Shown: positions 36,701 through 49,240 of the stretch, piece after piece
Numbering within the stretch: position 1 is the first letter of the stretch
How the letters are laid out: the number at the start of each line of letters is the position of its first letter
NCBI RefSeq assembly: GCF_964340395.1
Contig: NC_135561.1
Location: 8,318,732-8,382,731 of the forward strand
Origin: Glandiceps talaboti
Taxonomy: Eukaryota > Hemichordata > Enteropneusta > Spengelidae
Reading direction: 5' to 3'
Length of the DNA stretch: 64,000 nt
Notes under the pieces: model-generated
The model's input: only the letters and a program-made list of their open reading frames with translations
Told to the model about the DNA's origin: nothing
Databases searched by the model: none
Program-made: the position numbers and the translations under genes

Positions 36701-36794
36701 CTTTCATGGCTTGGTATTGGCTAATCTGTTGCAATCCTATCAGTAGTTGTATTCCTAGGACCAAAGAGATTTGGAGAACCTCTACCAGTAGATG

Positions 36795-36861
36795 TTGTCT
36801 TGTCTTATCTTATCTTGTCTTGTCCTGTCTTGTCCTGTCTTGTCTTGTCTTGTCTTGTCTC
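36795..36861. repeat. (TGTCT)n pentanucleotide microsatellite
   Basis: About 13 units of TGTCT with TATCT and TGTCC variants. Confidence 0.95.
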
Positions 36862-37296
36862 AGAACATCTACAAATAATAGAATATGAAATGAAATTACC
36901 GTTAATGTAAGAATTATGTAAAAAAACTTACTTTTATTGTATCAATATTATGAGCAGTAGTGTATTTGTTTGAAACATTAGAAAAGTTTCCAAATCATCA
37001 ATAAGTCACAATTTTGAGAAAAAAATGTAACAATGAAGAATTTGTGCCATTGCAGTGCTTGTGATAATGATTCCTAATTGATGATAGTGCATGTAGAAAT
37101 TCATTTAGTTAGGTTAAACAGATGGAGAATAAGTATTTAACACAATTGTAAGGGAAAAGTACTTGCAGAGGAACTGACTGAAAAGTTCAACCTGTATCAG
37201 TGTACGTATCACATATTGTTTCACATGTACTTTTGAATCAGACAATAGTGTGAAACTTAAGGACCCGATCTCAAAATTGAGATTATAACTGAGTTA

Positions 37297-37460
37297 ACCC
37301 CTAAGGCAATTTGACGCACCACTGATGCACACAATTTCTAGTGACGCACCAAAATTTGGTGTTCCCCTATCTCTTACTATGTGGTGACTCACAAGAAATC
37401 TCAGTTTTTCTCATTTTGACTCACAACAACAAAATTTGGCTATCATTAGAGGGCGTACTT
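37297..37460 (-). repeat. Dispersed repeat, GTGACGCACC family, copy 2
   Basis: CTAGTGACGCACCAAAATTT, CTATCTCTTACTATGTGGTG and TTTTGACTCACAACAACAAA are the inverse of blocks at 16055-16225. Confidence 0.7.
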
Positions 37461-38118
37461 GTCATAGTTGAGATTTGTACCTGACTGAAAAGTTCTGTCC
37501 CAAATAATGTACTAGTATATATGACAATTCAAAACTTAAAGACCATGCTGTCAATAGTGAGATGGGAAAGTGTAATATGTACAGTATAAATAACACACAG
37601 ACAAGTGGAGATTTATAAAGAAACGAGTACGATGACTCATCACTTTACCGGTCTATTACACACGCAGTGTAATCTCAAAGATGTCGTTTTCTGTTATTTT
37701 ATTTTTGTCTGTGACTTTTTGTGTGGCTGTAAGCCAAGTACTGTCTCAATGACTATTAAAGTCTGTCTACATTCAAGTTATGTAGTAGGCAGAGCTATGA
37801 AAAATAGCCACAGGCTTCGATTCAGCTTGGAGGTGGGATTTTCTATTCTCCAACTCCTCCCCATGGATGTTGTTGAATAGATAGCATGTATGATACTGTC
37901 ATTACCGATTCCTTGTATCCAGTCTACAAATACTATTTGCCCCCAAGGTCTTTGTAGATCTTTCTTCTTTTTTTTTTTGCTCTGTTTGACTCCCACTGAT
38001 CACAACTACTGATAACAAATTGTTTGCAAATTGAAAGATTGCTACTACAACGTTATCCAGACATGAGTAACGTTTGAGAAATGAAGTAACTTTAGTCAGC
38101 GACAAAGATTGTGAGTTT

Positions 38119-38546
<428 letters not shown>

Positions 38547-38670
38547 CACCAGACTGCCTTAGGATGACTCATATGTATTTGTTCTGTTTATAATACATGT
38601 CTTTTAGCTCTGTTGTTGGCATCCACAGGAAATGTAAGCATTACAAGATGTGTGCATGCCACTTCAGGCA

Positions 38671-38978
38671 TTTAATGAGGTAGTGATTATAATAATGATA
38701 ATAATCTATATATATTTATTACTGACTAGTTCTTTAAGTTTGTACAAACTTGTGTCCCAGTAATTCCAGTGAGGGCTCTCCCACATGGGTTCAGTGTTAA
38801 TGCAGGAGGAAACATGAGTACCCGGGGAAAACATACATTGTTCATTAGTCTAAGAGTCAACTGAACGACACTCTTTTTACTTACAGCAAGGTAAATGTAC
38901 TCAAGCCCTGACCAGGGCGTGAACCCTTACTGCAATGGTAAGAGGACAGTGACTTAACCATTCAGCTATTGACAACCC
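38671..38978 (-). mobile_element. tRNA-derived SINE
   Basis: On the minus strand the head reads GGTTGTCAATAGCTGAATGG, with an A-box-like TAGCTGAATGGTTAAG and a B-box-like GGTTCACGCCC about 45 nt later. A body with CCCCGGGTACTCATGTTTCC follows. A short ATTATT-rich 3' tail lies near 38671-38705, as expected for a LINE-mobilised SINE. It is about 300 bp. Confidence 0.65.
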
Positions 38979-40203
38979 TATTGATTGGTTTAACCCATTA
39001 GAGTATTGGCTACCAATTGTATGTTATTAGGATGGCCAGATACTTGAATATCACAATTTCAAGTTACACGTTTGACAATGGATGAACACCAGGTCCAGAA
39101 CACAAGTTTTACATTAATACGTACGATCTCTCATATCTGAAGTTATGAATTGTAGCAGTCTTGGCTATAAATCTAAGGTATGTTTCCTCACTGATAGCTA
39201 TTGTTTTCATAGCAACAGATAGACAATAACTTGAACATGGCGTTACTACACTCTATAGGCTATAGACATGAAAATAAAGTTTAAAAAAAAAAAAATATAC
39301 GTTTGTTATTTTTACACAGAGTACTATGTGATTGCAGAATGAGATGTTAGTGATAATGAAAAGAGACACAATGGCCTAAATAAAGATAATTGGGTTAGCA
39401 GCTAGGGGCTTTGATAAATAGATATTTATAAAGACATTATCATTACGCCTGTTGTTAGTAGGTGAAGCGTACAGACGCTGTACAGGTTGATCAGAATAGA
39501 TTTGATGTTAAAGGGATTGAACCTGCAGTCGGCTTTGGTCATAAAGAGATTCAGAGATGAGTCTAGTCAGTCTGCATTGCCTAGGGCAGTTTCACTTTAG
39601 ACAGTACTTGAGTATTCTCTCTTCAGCAGGTTTAGTTCTTGTCTGTTGTTGAAGTTTTAATGGAAAAAGAGTACCGATAGTACTCCAATCTGTTTCGGTA
39701 CAGGTTTGGTATTTTTCCAATTGTTGATTCCGAAGTTTTGAGTGTTTGTTGCAGGATGCCCAGAGGAAAAAAGGAAACTAGAGGATTAAGCCTTGATAAA
39801 TGTACTCATTTATTATAACTAAATGTTAACGGTCTAAAAATGGTACATACTGATTGGGGTAAAGATGTAATGAGGGCTAACTATTTCTATACTTAGTATC
39901 AGATATGTTCCACCACCCGATGGTAAAACTAATAATATTATCATTAGCAGCTGGAGAGATACGAGTCCTGATGTTGTGATTGAATGAATTAGTACCCACT
40001 TTCTGTCTCAGTACTTAATAGGTTCTCATTCATGGTTATCATTCAAAAGTTTATTTAACGAGCATGCAAAGTCTTACAGATAACCTAGTTAGTCTAAAAG
40101 CAAGCTTTCTATAGATGTCTTAATTTGCATATAAAAAATGATAGAAGAGATGGAATGAACACAGCACCAGTTTTCCTTTATAAACCTCCTAGATTCTTAA
40201 TGA

Positions 40204-40812
40204 TTAGATGTTTTTCCTCAAAAGTTTTCTCGGTTCAGCCAAGTTAAATCCGAGTGACATAAGTGGCTTTGTCACCACGAGTGTAGCGACATAACCCTTA
40301 GATGACGAGTATTTTCTGGCAGAATGAAGAAAAATATTGGGGAATAATTTGATTATACTATAGGCAGTAATATCAAATTAAAATCGGAGAAAGTAATGGC
40401 AATTTTGAACATTTTGACTCATATTTCAAACACAGCACAACAAAGCCAATGATGTAGACACGCATTGTTGTGACATAAATGCAAGTCGTCATGATGTAGC
40501 GTGATGGAGCGATGAAAAATTCAAAATATCACTGGTTACACAGATATTACTAATGCTGACTGCACCTCTTCGGTCAAATACTAATCGCATTGTGTTATTA
40601 TATGCCACTTTTAAAGTATGCATCATCCTAGTACTATAGTTACACCAAACACTTAAACAATATACATTGTGTAAAAAAATTCTAAAGAGCGTACATTTCA
40701 CATGTAATGTACTTTTTCATGAGTTTAGTCGTGGTAGTTATTGATGTCTGTCAGGTCTGTCAAGTATCTATTCCATATTTTTTTTTGTTCAACTTGGCTC
40801 GTGCATGGTATA
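40204..40812 (+). mobile_element. Foldback MITE, GTGACCTAAGGG family, copy 3, interrupted
   Basis: The left part has the family core (TTTTCTCGGTTCAGCCAAGT, GAGTGACATAAGTGGC, TTCTGGCAGAATGAAG). The right end (TATTCCATATTTTTTTTTGT, CTTGGCTCGTGCATGGTATA) follows only after a 250-bp insertion at 40505-40754 that is a LINE fragment. Confidence 0.7.
40505..40754 (-). pseudogene. LINE reverse-transcriptase fragment, copy 1 (nested in MITE)
   Basis: The minus strand encodes WCNYSTRMMHTLKVAYNNTM, the region after the reverse-transcriptase core of jockey/CR1-like non-LTR elements, where a W-x-x-Y and K-V-A-Y-N-N motif is typical. It ends at FSSLH. It is about 95% identical to 41836-42086, but has no LINE 3' end. 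That argues against ordinary retrotransposition and for local copying. It is only a fragment and inactive. Confidence 0.75.
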
Positions 40813-41584
40813 ATGGTATCAGGTTTTACCGCTAACCTGGTTGTCTTTATCCCATTCAGTACTGAAAACTTTGCCGCCAAAATTATTTGAAGAAAATTCT
40901 TGTTTTTATGTAAGTTTTTGGCATATATCAGCTTCATTTTAGACTGGAATTAAAGAAATGTTATTTCGTAATGAAGTAATATTATTATAACTATGAAAAT
41001 GTTCATATAAATTGGGTCCCAAAATTATTTAAAACTCGTCTCCAGTCATGAAAGGGTTATACATAAAAAATGTACAACAAAATGTAGAAGTTGGTGGTGT
41101 ATACAAACCTTGGAAATGAAAGGAATGGAATGGAAAATATCAAAATAATAACAACCTAAAAGCAAAACTCATGAAGAACAAAAGATGTTTTTGTAACCTT
41201 GAGTATTTGTGTGTTACTGAGGTGTGGTCATTGTGCCTGCTGGCTGGAGATGCCAAGGGCATCTTATCTTAATTGACAGCTTTGTTTTTGTCTCCGATGC
41301 CTTAAAATAGAATTCCTAATGTAAGGAAAGTCCTGTGGTCTGTAACTAAGAAAGTTGTGTTTTGTTTGTTTCTCAGGTTAAGATGTAGGTGCGTTAGTCT
41401 ACTTGTATGTAACATAATTAAAATGAAGGTAGTTATTAAATCTACTTAAAAATGCTATAATACAGTGTTATTGCTCATAAATATCATATTTAAAATACAG
41501 AGTAGTGTCATGTTTGATGGTTGGGTGATTTTAAGTGTTCACTGACATTAAAGTATAGTCTTGCATACAAGTATGATATAAAGA

Positions 41585-42110
41585 TGTTATTTATTTGTTA
41601 TTATTTCTTTAATTCGGGCCACAAAGATGTCCCATAAAAAATATAAAAAACATACAAACACAAAGAAAAAGACAGATAAAATAATTAAACTAGAAACTAT
41701 CTTGTACTATACATGACAATCCTATACTTTCTCCAAAAGTTTTAACAAAAATATGCATCAGAGTCAATACAGATTTGAATTAAAGTATTGTGGCTCTCTG
41801 CAATACGTCTGTTAAATGTATAAAGCAACTTTCGGTGGAGCGATGAAAAATTCAAAATATCACTGGTTACACAGATATTACTAATGCTGACTGCACCTCT
41901 TAGGTCAAATACTAATCGCATTGTGTTATTATATGCCACTTTTAAAGTATGCATCATCCTAGTACTATAGTTACACCAAACATTTAAAACAATATACATT
42001 GTATAAAAAAATTCTAAAAAGTGTACATTTCACTTGCAATGTACCTTTTCATGAGTTCAGTCGTGGTAGTTATTGATGTCTGTCAGTTCACCTTCCACTA
42101 CAGAATCTAT
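41585..42110 (-). mobile_element. 5'-truncated LINE fragment, copy 2 with 3' end
   Basis: The minus strand encodes the LINE ORF2 C-terminus: WCNYSTRMMHTLKVAYNNTM, then HRKLLYTFNRRIAESHN, and a stop near 41742. A frame break separates it from an upstream LTDINNYHD segment. The AT-rich 3' end near 41585-41640 (minus: TTAAAGAAATAATAACAAAT) looks like a non-LTR tail. It is a dead-on-arrival copy of a jockey/CR1-like family. Confidence 0.75.
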
Positions 42111-42262
42111 AACGAGGGATATTTGTAGACCATAGACTTTGAGAGTACTAGCTAGCCGTGTGGTTCTGTCCTGAAATAGAATCTGTGATAATGAATGTGG
42201 CATGTCTCCGCATGGGTTTGGGTATTCCGCAACTCTAGCTCTGAAATTTTTTAACAAGAATT

Positions 42263-42640
42263 AGACCTTGACAAAAAATTGTTCGGTTCCTATTACCTGA
42301 CCCCCACCTACTTTTCACTGCTGACCCTAAACGATTTTTTTTGCATATTCAAAAAGAAAAGAAAAGAAATAGCGAAAATTGTGAAGTCTTGCCAGAAATA
42401 GTGGATGCGGATACTGACATCAACTTAAAAAGACAATATAACACTGTTTTTCCAATCTGTTATGGCTGTACATCTGATGGGAAGAAACCAATAACACAGA
42501 GACCATATGGAAAAGAACATGACTACCATACCGAGACACATTACAAATAAAAAATAAAATAAAATAAATAAATCTACCTACCCCACCTATTCTTAAAATT
42601 GAGTGTAATCGGAACCACACAATTTTTTTTATAAGGCCTT
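42263..42640 (+). mobile_element. MITE-like element, AGGCCT/GTGGTTCC family, copy 2
   Basis: It runs from GACCTTGACAAAAAATTGTT to the inverted end TTTTTTATAAGGCCTT. It contains ACCTGACCCCCACCTACTTT, GAAATAGTGGATGCGGATAC and CCAATAACACAGAGACCATA. The small open frame inside is not a gene. Confidence 0.8.
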
Positions 42641-43288
42641 TAATACAGGAAACGTGATTTCTATTTTACTGTCGCAGTGTGTCTGGGAACACAATAGTAG
42701 AAGTGAGAACATTGTAGTTTGTCCTTGATCAGTCTGTAAAAAGGATGATTTACAGGAAATACTACATCACAGATTGAGTCTGGTATTCCTGCTGTGCCAC
42801 AGCAATGATGTTGATAAACTACGTACTTGTATACTGTCTTCTTAACCTTGGTGGGGACAACGTGGCTGTAGTAACTATAGTTGTGTCGTACGGTTCTTTT
42901 ACATTAATACATTGACGGTTCTTTTACATTACATTGACAGTATGACTTAACCCAGTGCTGGCGGGCCATTCACGCCAATATCTGTCAGAAGCTTGACTGC
43001 GATCTGTGGTTCACTTGAAAACTTTTCTTGCGATTTTCCCCATCCAGCCTTTGATACTAACCATATCTCACTGATTATCATGTAATACTAATCAATCATT
43101 CCTGATGACATTTAATATGAATATCATGATTCACTGTGCAGAATGGCATGAACAACAGAGATGTGACACTGGGTAATAACTTCTGTTATCATCTCATTAG
43201 TTTCAGAAACCAGTATTTATCTATAAATGACTATACTGAGATTTTGCTTTTGAGTGTAAAGTATACTTCTAACTTTCGTATTTGAACA

Positions 43289-43632
43289 GGCCATATAGTA
43301 AGACCATTCTGGGCTACCATAGACAGGCCAGATATAGTAAGACCATTCTGGGCTACCATAGACAGGCCATATAGTAAGACCATGCTGGACTACCATAGAC
43401 AGGCCAGATAGTAAGACCATGCTGGACTACCATAGACAGGCCATATAGTAAGACCATTCTGGGCTACCATAGACAGGCCAGATATAGTAAGACCATTCTG
43501 GGCTACCATAGACAGGCCATATAGTAAGACCATGCTGGACTACCATAGACAGGCCAGATAGTAAGACCATGCTGGACTACCATAGACAGGCCATATAGTA
43601 AGACCACTCTGGGCTACCATAGACAGGCCAGA
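43289..43632. repeat. 37-39-bp minisatellite with 150-bp higher-order period
   Basis: Monomers read GGCCATATAGTAAGACCATT then CTGGGCTACCATAGACA. Four monomer types (CATATAG/TTCTGGGC, CAGATATAG/TTCTGGGC, CATATAG/TGCTGGAC, CAGATAG/TGCTGGAC) form a block that restarts at 43289, 43439 and 43589, exactly 150 bp each time. Confidence 0.95.
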
Positions 43633-44073
43633 CTAGAACATAATACCACGAATAATACCACATATATTTTTTACTAGAGTCTTACTTTAATGCAATAAAT
43701 TGAAACAAGTTTGAGCACGATAACAGATTTCGACCCCAAAAGTGAAATCATTATGATAGAAATTACCAGGCAGCCACATGTTTAGAGAACAATGAAGAGT
43801 CACAGACAAGTTTATTTAGTCACATGTCATCAATCTCATTACTGGTCTACCCAAATAAACTCAAAAAATGGTCAAAATAAAAAATATTGGTGTTGAAATC
43901 TTCATGCTCCATAATTTATATTATATACAGTTCTACAACAATAATGTATATTAATGTAGTTTGATAGTGTGTCATTGGTTAATCATTCAGTGATATTTTA
44001 CAGGTAATATAACATAACAGCATAGTTTTCAGGAATTCATGCTCTCCCATGTCTTAACTCCCTAAGTAGATTG

Positions 44074-44150
44074 TTGATGGCTCAATGGAGCTCAGAGCTT
44101 GTGTGCCTCATCACTCCAGTTTGGGTTCAAACTAGACTGTAAGATACGTC
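44074..44150 (+). mobile_element. Possible tRNA-derived SINE head
   Basis: GATGGCTCAATGGAGCTCAG resembles an A box, and GGGTTCAAACTAG about 50 nt later resembles a B box. It is followed by a C-rich stretch. No 3' tail was identified. Confidence 0.35.
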
Positions 44151-44339
44151 CTGCTGTTCCACCCTCCCCGGCCTCCTCTCACCCGACTGTATCACTCTGA
44201 ACTAATATGCCGCAAACTTCAAAAAGTTTAGACCCTACCCTGAACTCGTGATTAGACGGTCATTGCAGAGGTCGTTATGTAGATTTAAAATCAAATATGT
44301 AGATTAACTACTACGTCAAGCGATGAGAGTGAATGTTAC

Positions 44340-44600
44340 CATGGGGATACATGTCAATCACACGGTTGACGACACTCGGTCTAGGATAAAAGTCTGACGT
44401 CATGGTCATTTTAACGCATTTTATTATGTACGTATCTGTGATTGGCTGCAACCAGCTCTGGTTGCAAACGCTAGGAAGGGTTCAGTTCGATACAGCCGTG
44501 GGAGGGGTTGACCAATGTGTGAGGGCACCGAATCACAGCATACCTTACAGACTGCGTTTGCTTGCTTGTGGCAATGAAGAATGAGACAAGTTTCAATCTT
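44340..44600 (+). promoter_or_regulatory. Promoter-like island with CRE and CCAAT motifs
   Basis: This is locally less AT-rich. It contains a perfect TGACGTCA (44395-44402) and GTGATTGGCTGCAACC (inverted CCAAT) about 40 bp later, plus a second CCAAT in GACCAATGTG. No recognised gene starts here. It could serve an internal promoter or be chance. Confidence 0.25.
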
Positions 44601-46189
44601 TAAGACATACAGGGCAACTAGATCTGTATGTAAGAAGGTGATGCTCAGTTTGATCGTATCAAACTACACAATGTTTCCTCTCCTCAGGTACTCTGGTTTC
44701 CATGAGTGCTTTTAACACTTAGGGAACGAGGGTGTTGCACATCTAGTAACAACATCTCAATTCGTGAACAACATCTCAATTCCCGAATTTGTTTTCTATT
44801 AATAAAAAAGTTTGTTTTTTTAAGTCTGACCAACAGAAGTGGCACACTACACACATAACAAATACCTTTTAAGATTGGTATGCAGTATATTGATATAATA
44901 CAGATTAGAATAAGGAGAATAGATCATAGGATAAATATGGTTTACATTATAGTTTACGTTTGCTTTAACACTAGACTGCTGCACAAGGAACAACTATATC
45001 TCAATATCTGAATTAAATATATTTAAATAATAATTCGCTTAATACGGAACATGCAATCCAGACTGAGCATGCTCAGACGCAAAGGACTACTATCTGTAGT
45101 TATTGCAATACCTAATCTGGAGCTATTGATAAAATAAACCTCCTGCCATGGTCAGGGTAACTATGACTAGATTATTTATGGTTATAAACAATGTAACAAG
45201 ATTGTTTACAATATTGATTGATTCATATTTATCATATTTCCCATGATGCAATGTTCAGGATATTCAAGATGGCGGGTTTGCAAGTTCACAATTGGTACAG
45301 ACGTACATTCAAGTCAGTTTGTTTCATATCATTTTTACATTTTACAGAAATATTATAAATTGATGTAAATGTAACATATATATTGAAATATGAACTATAA
45401 TTTTGTATTTTAAGTTTATGATTTTATACAAATTTCATCAAATATGCTAATTTTAATCCTAAATATTATGATATGTGTATATGGCCACCTAGTGGGAAAG
45501 CCAGCAAACAGACAGTTTGACAAAATGTGTACTTGCTGCCTAGTGGTAAAGCTTTGACAAATCCGGTCAACCTGAACAGGTGACACATCGCTTGTAAGTA
45601 ATTAGACCCCTTGGTTCTTGATACAAGAACTAATTATATGTGCATATTGTCTTCAGAACTTGTTGGTTTAAACAAATATTGATATACATGTATCATTGTT
45701 GAGATAAAATTACCGACATGTTTTGTGTCATATATTTATTACATTGTTTAGTATGAATATTTCATGAAGTGATATTGTTATATTAAAATTGAAGTAATGT
45801 ATATATATATTAATATTTTGATATATATTTTATAACACCAATTTTCATGTAAACATTAAAAGTTCATATGTGTATCTGTTTGTTAAAAGAAGTATGAATT
45901 AGTAATTATATTGTCGTTGCGTTATTATAAATTGATACTTGCAGCAACATGTCAAATTTGATATGAAATAATGTAATAATTATGCATAGAACACTTCTGT
46001 GCTTAAAATTGTAAATGATAAAAAGTGATATTTTGATAATGTCAAATTTGAAGCACTAGCTGCAACTGGAATATTTTTTAAACTGTTTTGTCAGATATAA
46101 TGACTTTTAGTCATAGAATTGTTCACTATGAGATGTATTGAATCACCTGTATGTTAACATAATAGCAGTACACATAAAATGATTCCATA

Positions 46190-46425
46190 TCCAATCAAAT
46201 TGATTTTTGGGTCCGCACCCAAAAATCAGCACCCCAAGTGTATCACAATTTCAGCTGACGACAATACTAATTATAGATAAAATAGACATCTAGTTAACAT
46301 ATACAATATCTAATTATCGTTACTTTAACAATTTTTAGTGAATATATTCACAATGCTTGTTGTCTGTTTGAAAAAAAAATAATACTGCAGTTATAGCTAG
46401 TATCGGTTGAAATGTTATCAGCTGC
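46190..46425 (+). repeat. Dispersed repeat, GGGTCCGCACCCAAAAATC family, copy
   Basis: TTTTTGGGTCCGCACCCAAA, ATTATAGATAAAATAGACAT and TTAGTGAATATATTC match 32380-32560 and, inverted, 28690-29040. Confidence 0.65.
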
Positions 46426-46770
46426 AAACAAGTATGAAAAAAAAGCTTAAATCTTTAACTAGTTTTGGATCTCAGCAGACTTTTTCAAGAAGTTTGAAGT
46501 GAATTTAAACATAAATGATATGAAATGAGGTCCAAATGGACTGAAATTTTGATTACAATAGTCATTCCTTTGAATTTTACTAGCAGATCTACGTTTTGTA
46601 TTTATTCCGTATTCTGAGGCAATCAGCCCAAAGATACAATAGACAATTATTACAATAAAGCAGTATTATAAAAGGCAATTTGAATGAAACCTTACAAATC
46701 AGCTGATGACTCTTCAATTATTTGGCCTTCAAACTTCATAGATTGTAATATCATGTGTCAACTAAAAGCT

Positions 46771-47105
46771 GTGTTTATTTCCCCTGTAGATTACCACGTT
46801 TGCGACACACGTTTTAGATGATGTTCTGATCAATACATGTGTTTATTTCCCCTGTAGATTACCACGTTTGCGACACACGTTTTAGATGATGTTCTGATCA
46901 ATACATGTGTTTATTTCCCCTGTAGATTACCACGTGTGCGACACACGTTTTAGATGATGTTCTGATCAATACATGTGTTTATTTCCCCTGTAGATTACCA
47001 CGTGTGCGACACACGTTTTAGATGATGTTCTGATCAATACATGTGTTTATTTCCCCTGTAGATTTGCCACATGTCTAACATAGGTTGTAGATGTTGCTTT
47101 GGCAA
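46771..47105. repeat. 68-bp tandem repeat carrying splice-acceptor-like motif
   Basis: Units start at 46771, 46839, 46907, 46975 and 47043, with an exact 68-bp period. Each begins TGTTTATTTCCCCTGTAG followed by ATTACCACG. Copies 1-4 are nearly identical (copies 1-2 CACGTTTG, copies 3-4 CACGTGTG), and copy 5 is clearly diverged after its first 20 bases. Confidence 0.95.
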
Positions 47106-47975
47106 CTGCCACAAGAGATAACAGTTTGTGCATTGACACAAGCAACTGAAGTCAAAATAAACACATAGCAATAATTGTACAATGAAAAAATAAACAAATC
47201 TATCTCTGCGGGCGTGATGTACTTCACATTTTTGTAGTGAAGGCAGTGAAATGGACAGTAGCGGTATATCTCAATCCAAACTTGATATGGTGTACCAAAG
47301 CCGACTGTTTGATCAACCATGACAAGATAACAGCTGTGGTGAAGATGTCATCAAATAGAATTATTTGAAAATTAGAGGTATGTAAGGGTCTTGAATTTGA
47401 AATAGTGCTTGTTCAAGTACTTTCTGAACACATCCACTTTTAGGATCCTTACATACCCTTAAACTTATCTAATGTGATAATGATACCATTGTATCTAATA
47501 CTGGCCTAGGATTTTCTGCGACATTTTAATTATGTGAATTAAAAACCAGTCAGGAGAAGTGAAATACAACATCCACGTGTACATTATATAATTCCAAAAC
47601 ACAAAATTATGTTTTTCATAAATAAATATGCGATTAGTAATTTGTATAGAAATAATGAATTAAAAATATGCCAGCTCACTATTGTTATAGCATTTTATAC
47701 TGTAAAAGCTAATCAAAGTTCTCCCCAAGGCTGTAGCATAGAGGGTTTCACAGCTCAATTTTTTGAAAATTAAACAAATTTTGTGTTTGATGTAGACTGT
47801 AAGATATATTGTGTCATTCTGTCTGCACCATAAGAGGGGTTGATGTGTGAGGGTGCACCGTCATGGTGGTCTGTACAGACTTTGATGTTGGAGTGGATTT
47901 TATATGTAAAATTGATAAAAATATGATAATTATGTGACAGATATATTCATGGACAGAAAACTCTTGTCTGAGTAT

Positions 47976-48400
47976 AAGGGATGATTGCACAATGTCGCTC
48001 AAGCCCAAAAAATGAACATAGTTCGTTTAGGTTAAACCCCCTCCCCCTCCCTCTAAACAAACATTCACAAGTGTTATATTAAACGTATATGATATAAAGT
48101 ATAATGAGAACTGTAGCAGTCACACCACTATGATCAATGTAATCTTACCATGATTGTAAACACATTAAAATACTACAAGGAATCCAGCACCATATCTCAC
48201 ATTAGAAGTATAAATTTTTTATCAACTTATCAGTATAAATACAAAAGCTGTTATCATTGTTAGAGTGAAAGTTTTCCATCGAAATCTAGTTCGAAGTGCT
48301 AAAGTGAAGTTCAGCAATTGCATTGATGCCAGATCCCCCCTCCTACCTAAACGAACAGAGTTCGCTTATTGAGCTTGTGTGAAATTGTGCGATCGCCCCT
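47976..48400. mobile_element. MITE-like element, AGGGACG-TIR family, copy 2
   Basis: The ends are AAGGGATGATTGCACAATGT and the inverse of GAAATTGTGCGATCGCCCCT. It shares ACATAGTTCGTTTAGG and GAAGTTCAGCAATTGCATTG with copies 1 and 3. Confidence 0.8.
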
Positions 48401-49132
48401 AACACTATTGACATAACATACATTGTTACCAGACAAATTATATTTTGATAGCAACCTTCCATAACATGTATGAAAGCTGTAACAGTAGTTTTAATCTTAA
48501 AATATCAATTATTGGTATGTACAGAAATTGCTGCATCGTGTTTGCATATTAACATTAATGCAATCTTGACTTCGGATTTTTTTTTTTAAAACTTTAATAA
48601 AAGTGTATCTATTTTGAGTTAGCCTAATTTTCTTTCCATTATAGGAGTGACCCATATTTTTATTTTGTAATTACTTCCTACATTAATGAATTTTATGTTG
48701 TGAAAATATGAATGCAGAAAAAAAAGTGAGGATCGAATTTATACGAAATGTCCTCCTTAAACGGAGAGTATGTGTCCTCCTTAGAAGAAACTGTTTGAAT
48801 AACTCATATAGTACGCTATATTAAGCTGATTTAAACTTTTTTAGTTTGAATGATAAAAAAATAATTACCCTAATGCCAGGCTCGTGAATGAAACAAAATC
48901 TAATTTGTATAGTGCGTCATAGCATCCACATTTTTGTCATATTTTTATGGTACAGTAGATGTGTTTGTTTGTAGGGTTTGCTCTGATTGAGAACCGGGTC
49001 TGTGGTTGCAACAACAAACAGTGTGTTAAACTGGGTCTATGGTTTTGCAGCGCTTGAAATATCATAACGTTCCAAATTGACATTGTTTTTCCTGTCTTTT
49101 CCATAAATTATGCTTGAGGAACTACAGTTTTA

Positions 49133-49240
49133 TTATTCCTGGTGACCTAAGTAGTCACTATACAAGTAGTGACAAAGGCCCCTTAGGTCACTCTGATTTT
49201 CCTTAACTGAACAAAGAAACATATTAGGAATAATATCTAA
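49133..49240 (-). mobile_element. Foldback MITE, GTGACCTAAGGG family, truncated inverted copy 4
   Basis: On the minus strand it reads TTAGATATTATTCCTAATAT, TTCAGTTAAGGAAAATC and GTGACCTAAGGGGCCTTTGT, then a short return arm CTACTTAGGTCACC. The tail region of the family is missing. Confidence 0.65.

Noticed and set aside
39505-39545. Minus-strand GGTTCAATCCC, a perfect tRNA B-box match
   Set aside because: No A box or cloverleaf fold is found at the right distance.
42057-42257. Minus-strand 66-codon frame ending in LTDINNYHD
   Set aside because: Its end belongs to the LINE fragment, while the rest is unrecognised and frame-shifted from the reverse-transcriptase part. It is not an intact gene.
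44157-44207. Proline-rich frame (VPPSPASSHP) considered as the CAP linker exon
   Set aside because: There is no polypyrimidine tract before it and no usable donor after it, and the segment overlaps a SINE-like stretch.
46771-47105. Regular repeats considered as a CRISPR array
   Set aside because: The whole 68-bp unit repeats without unique spacers, and the sequence is an animal intron or intergenic region. The same applies to the arrays at 23474, 26096, 43289 and 56700.
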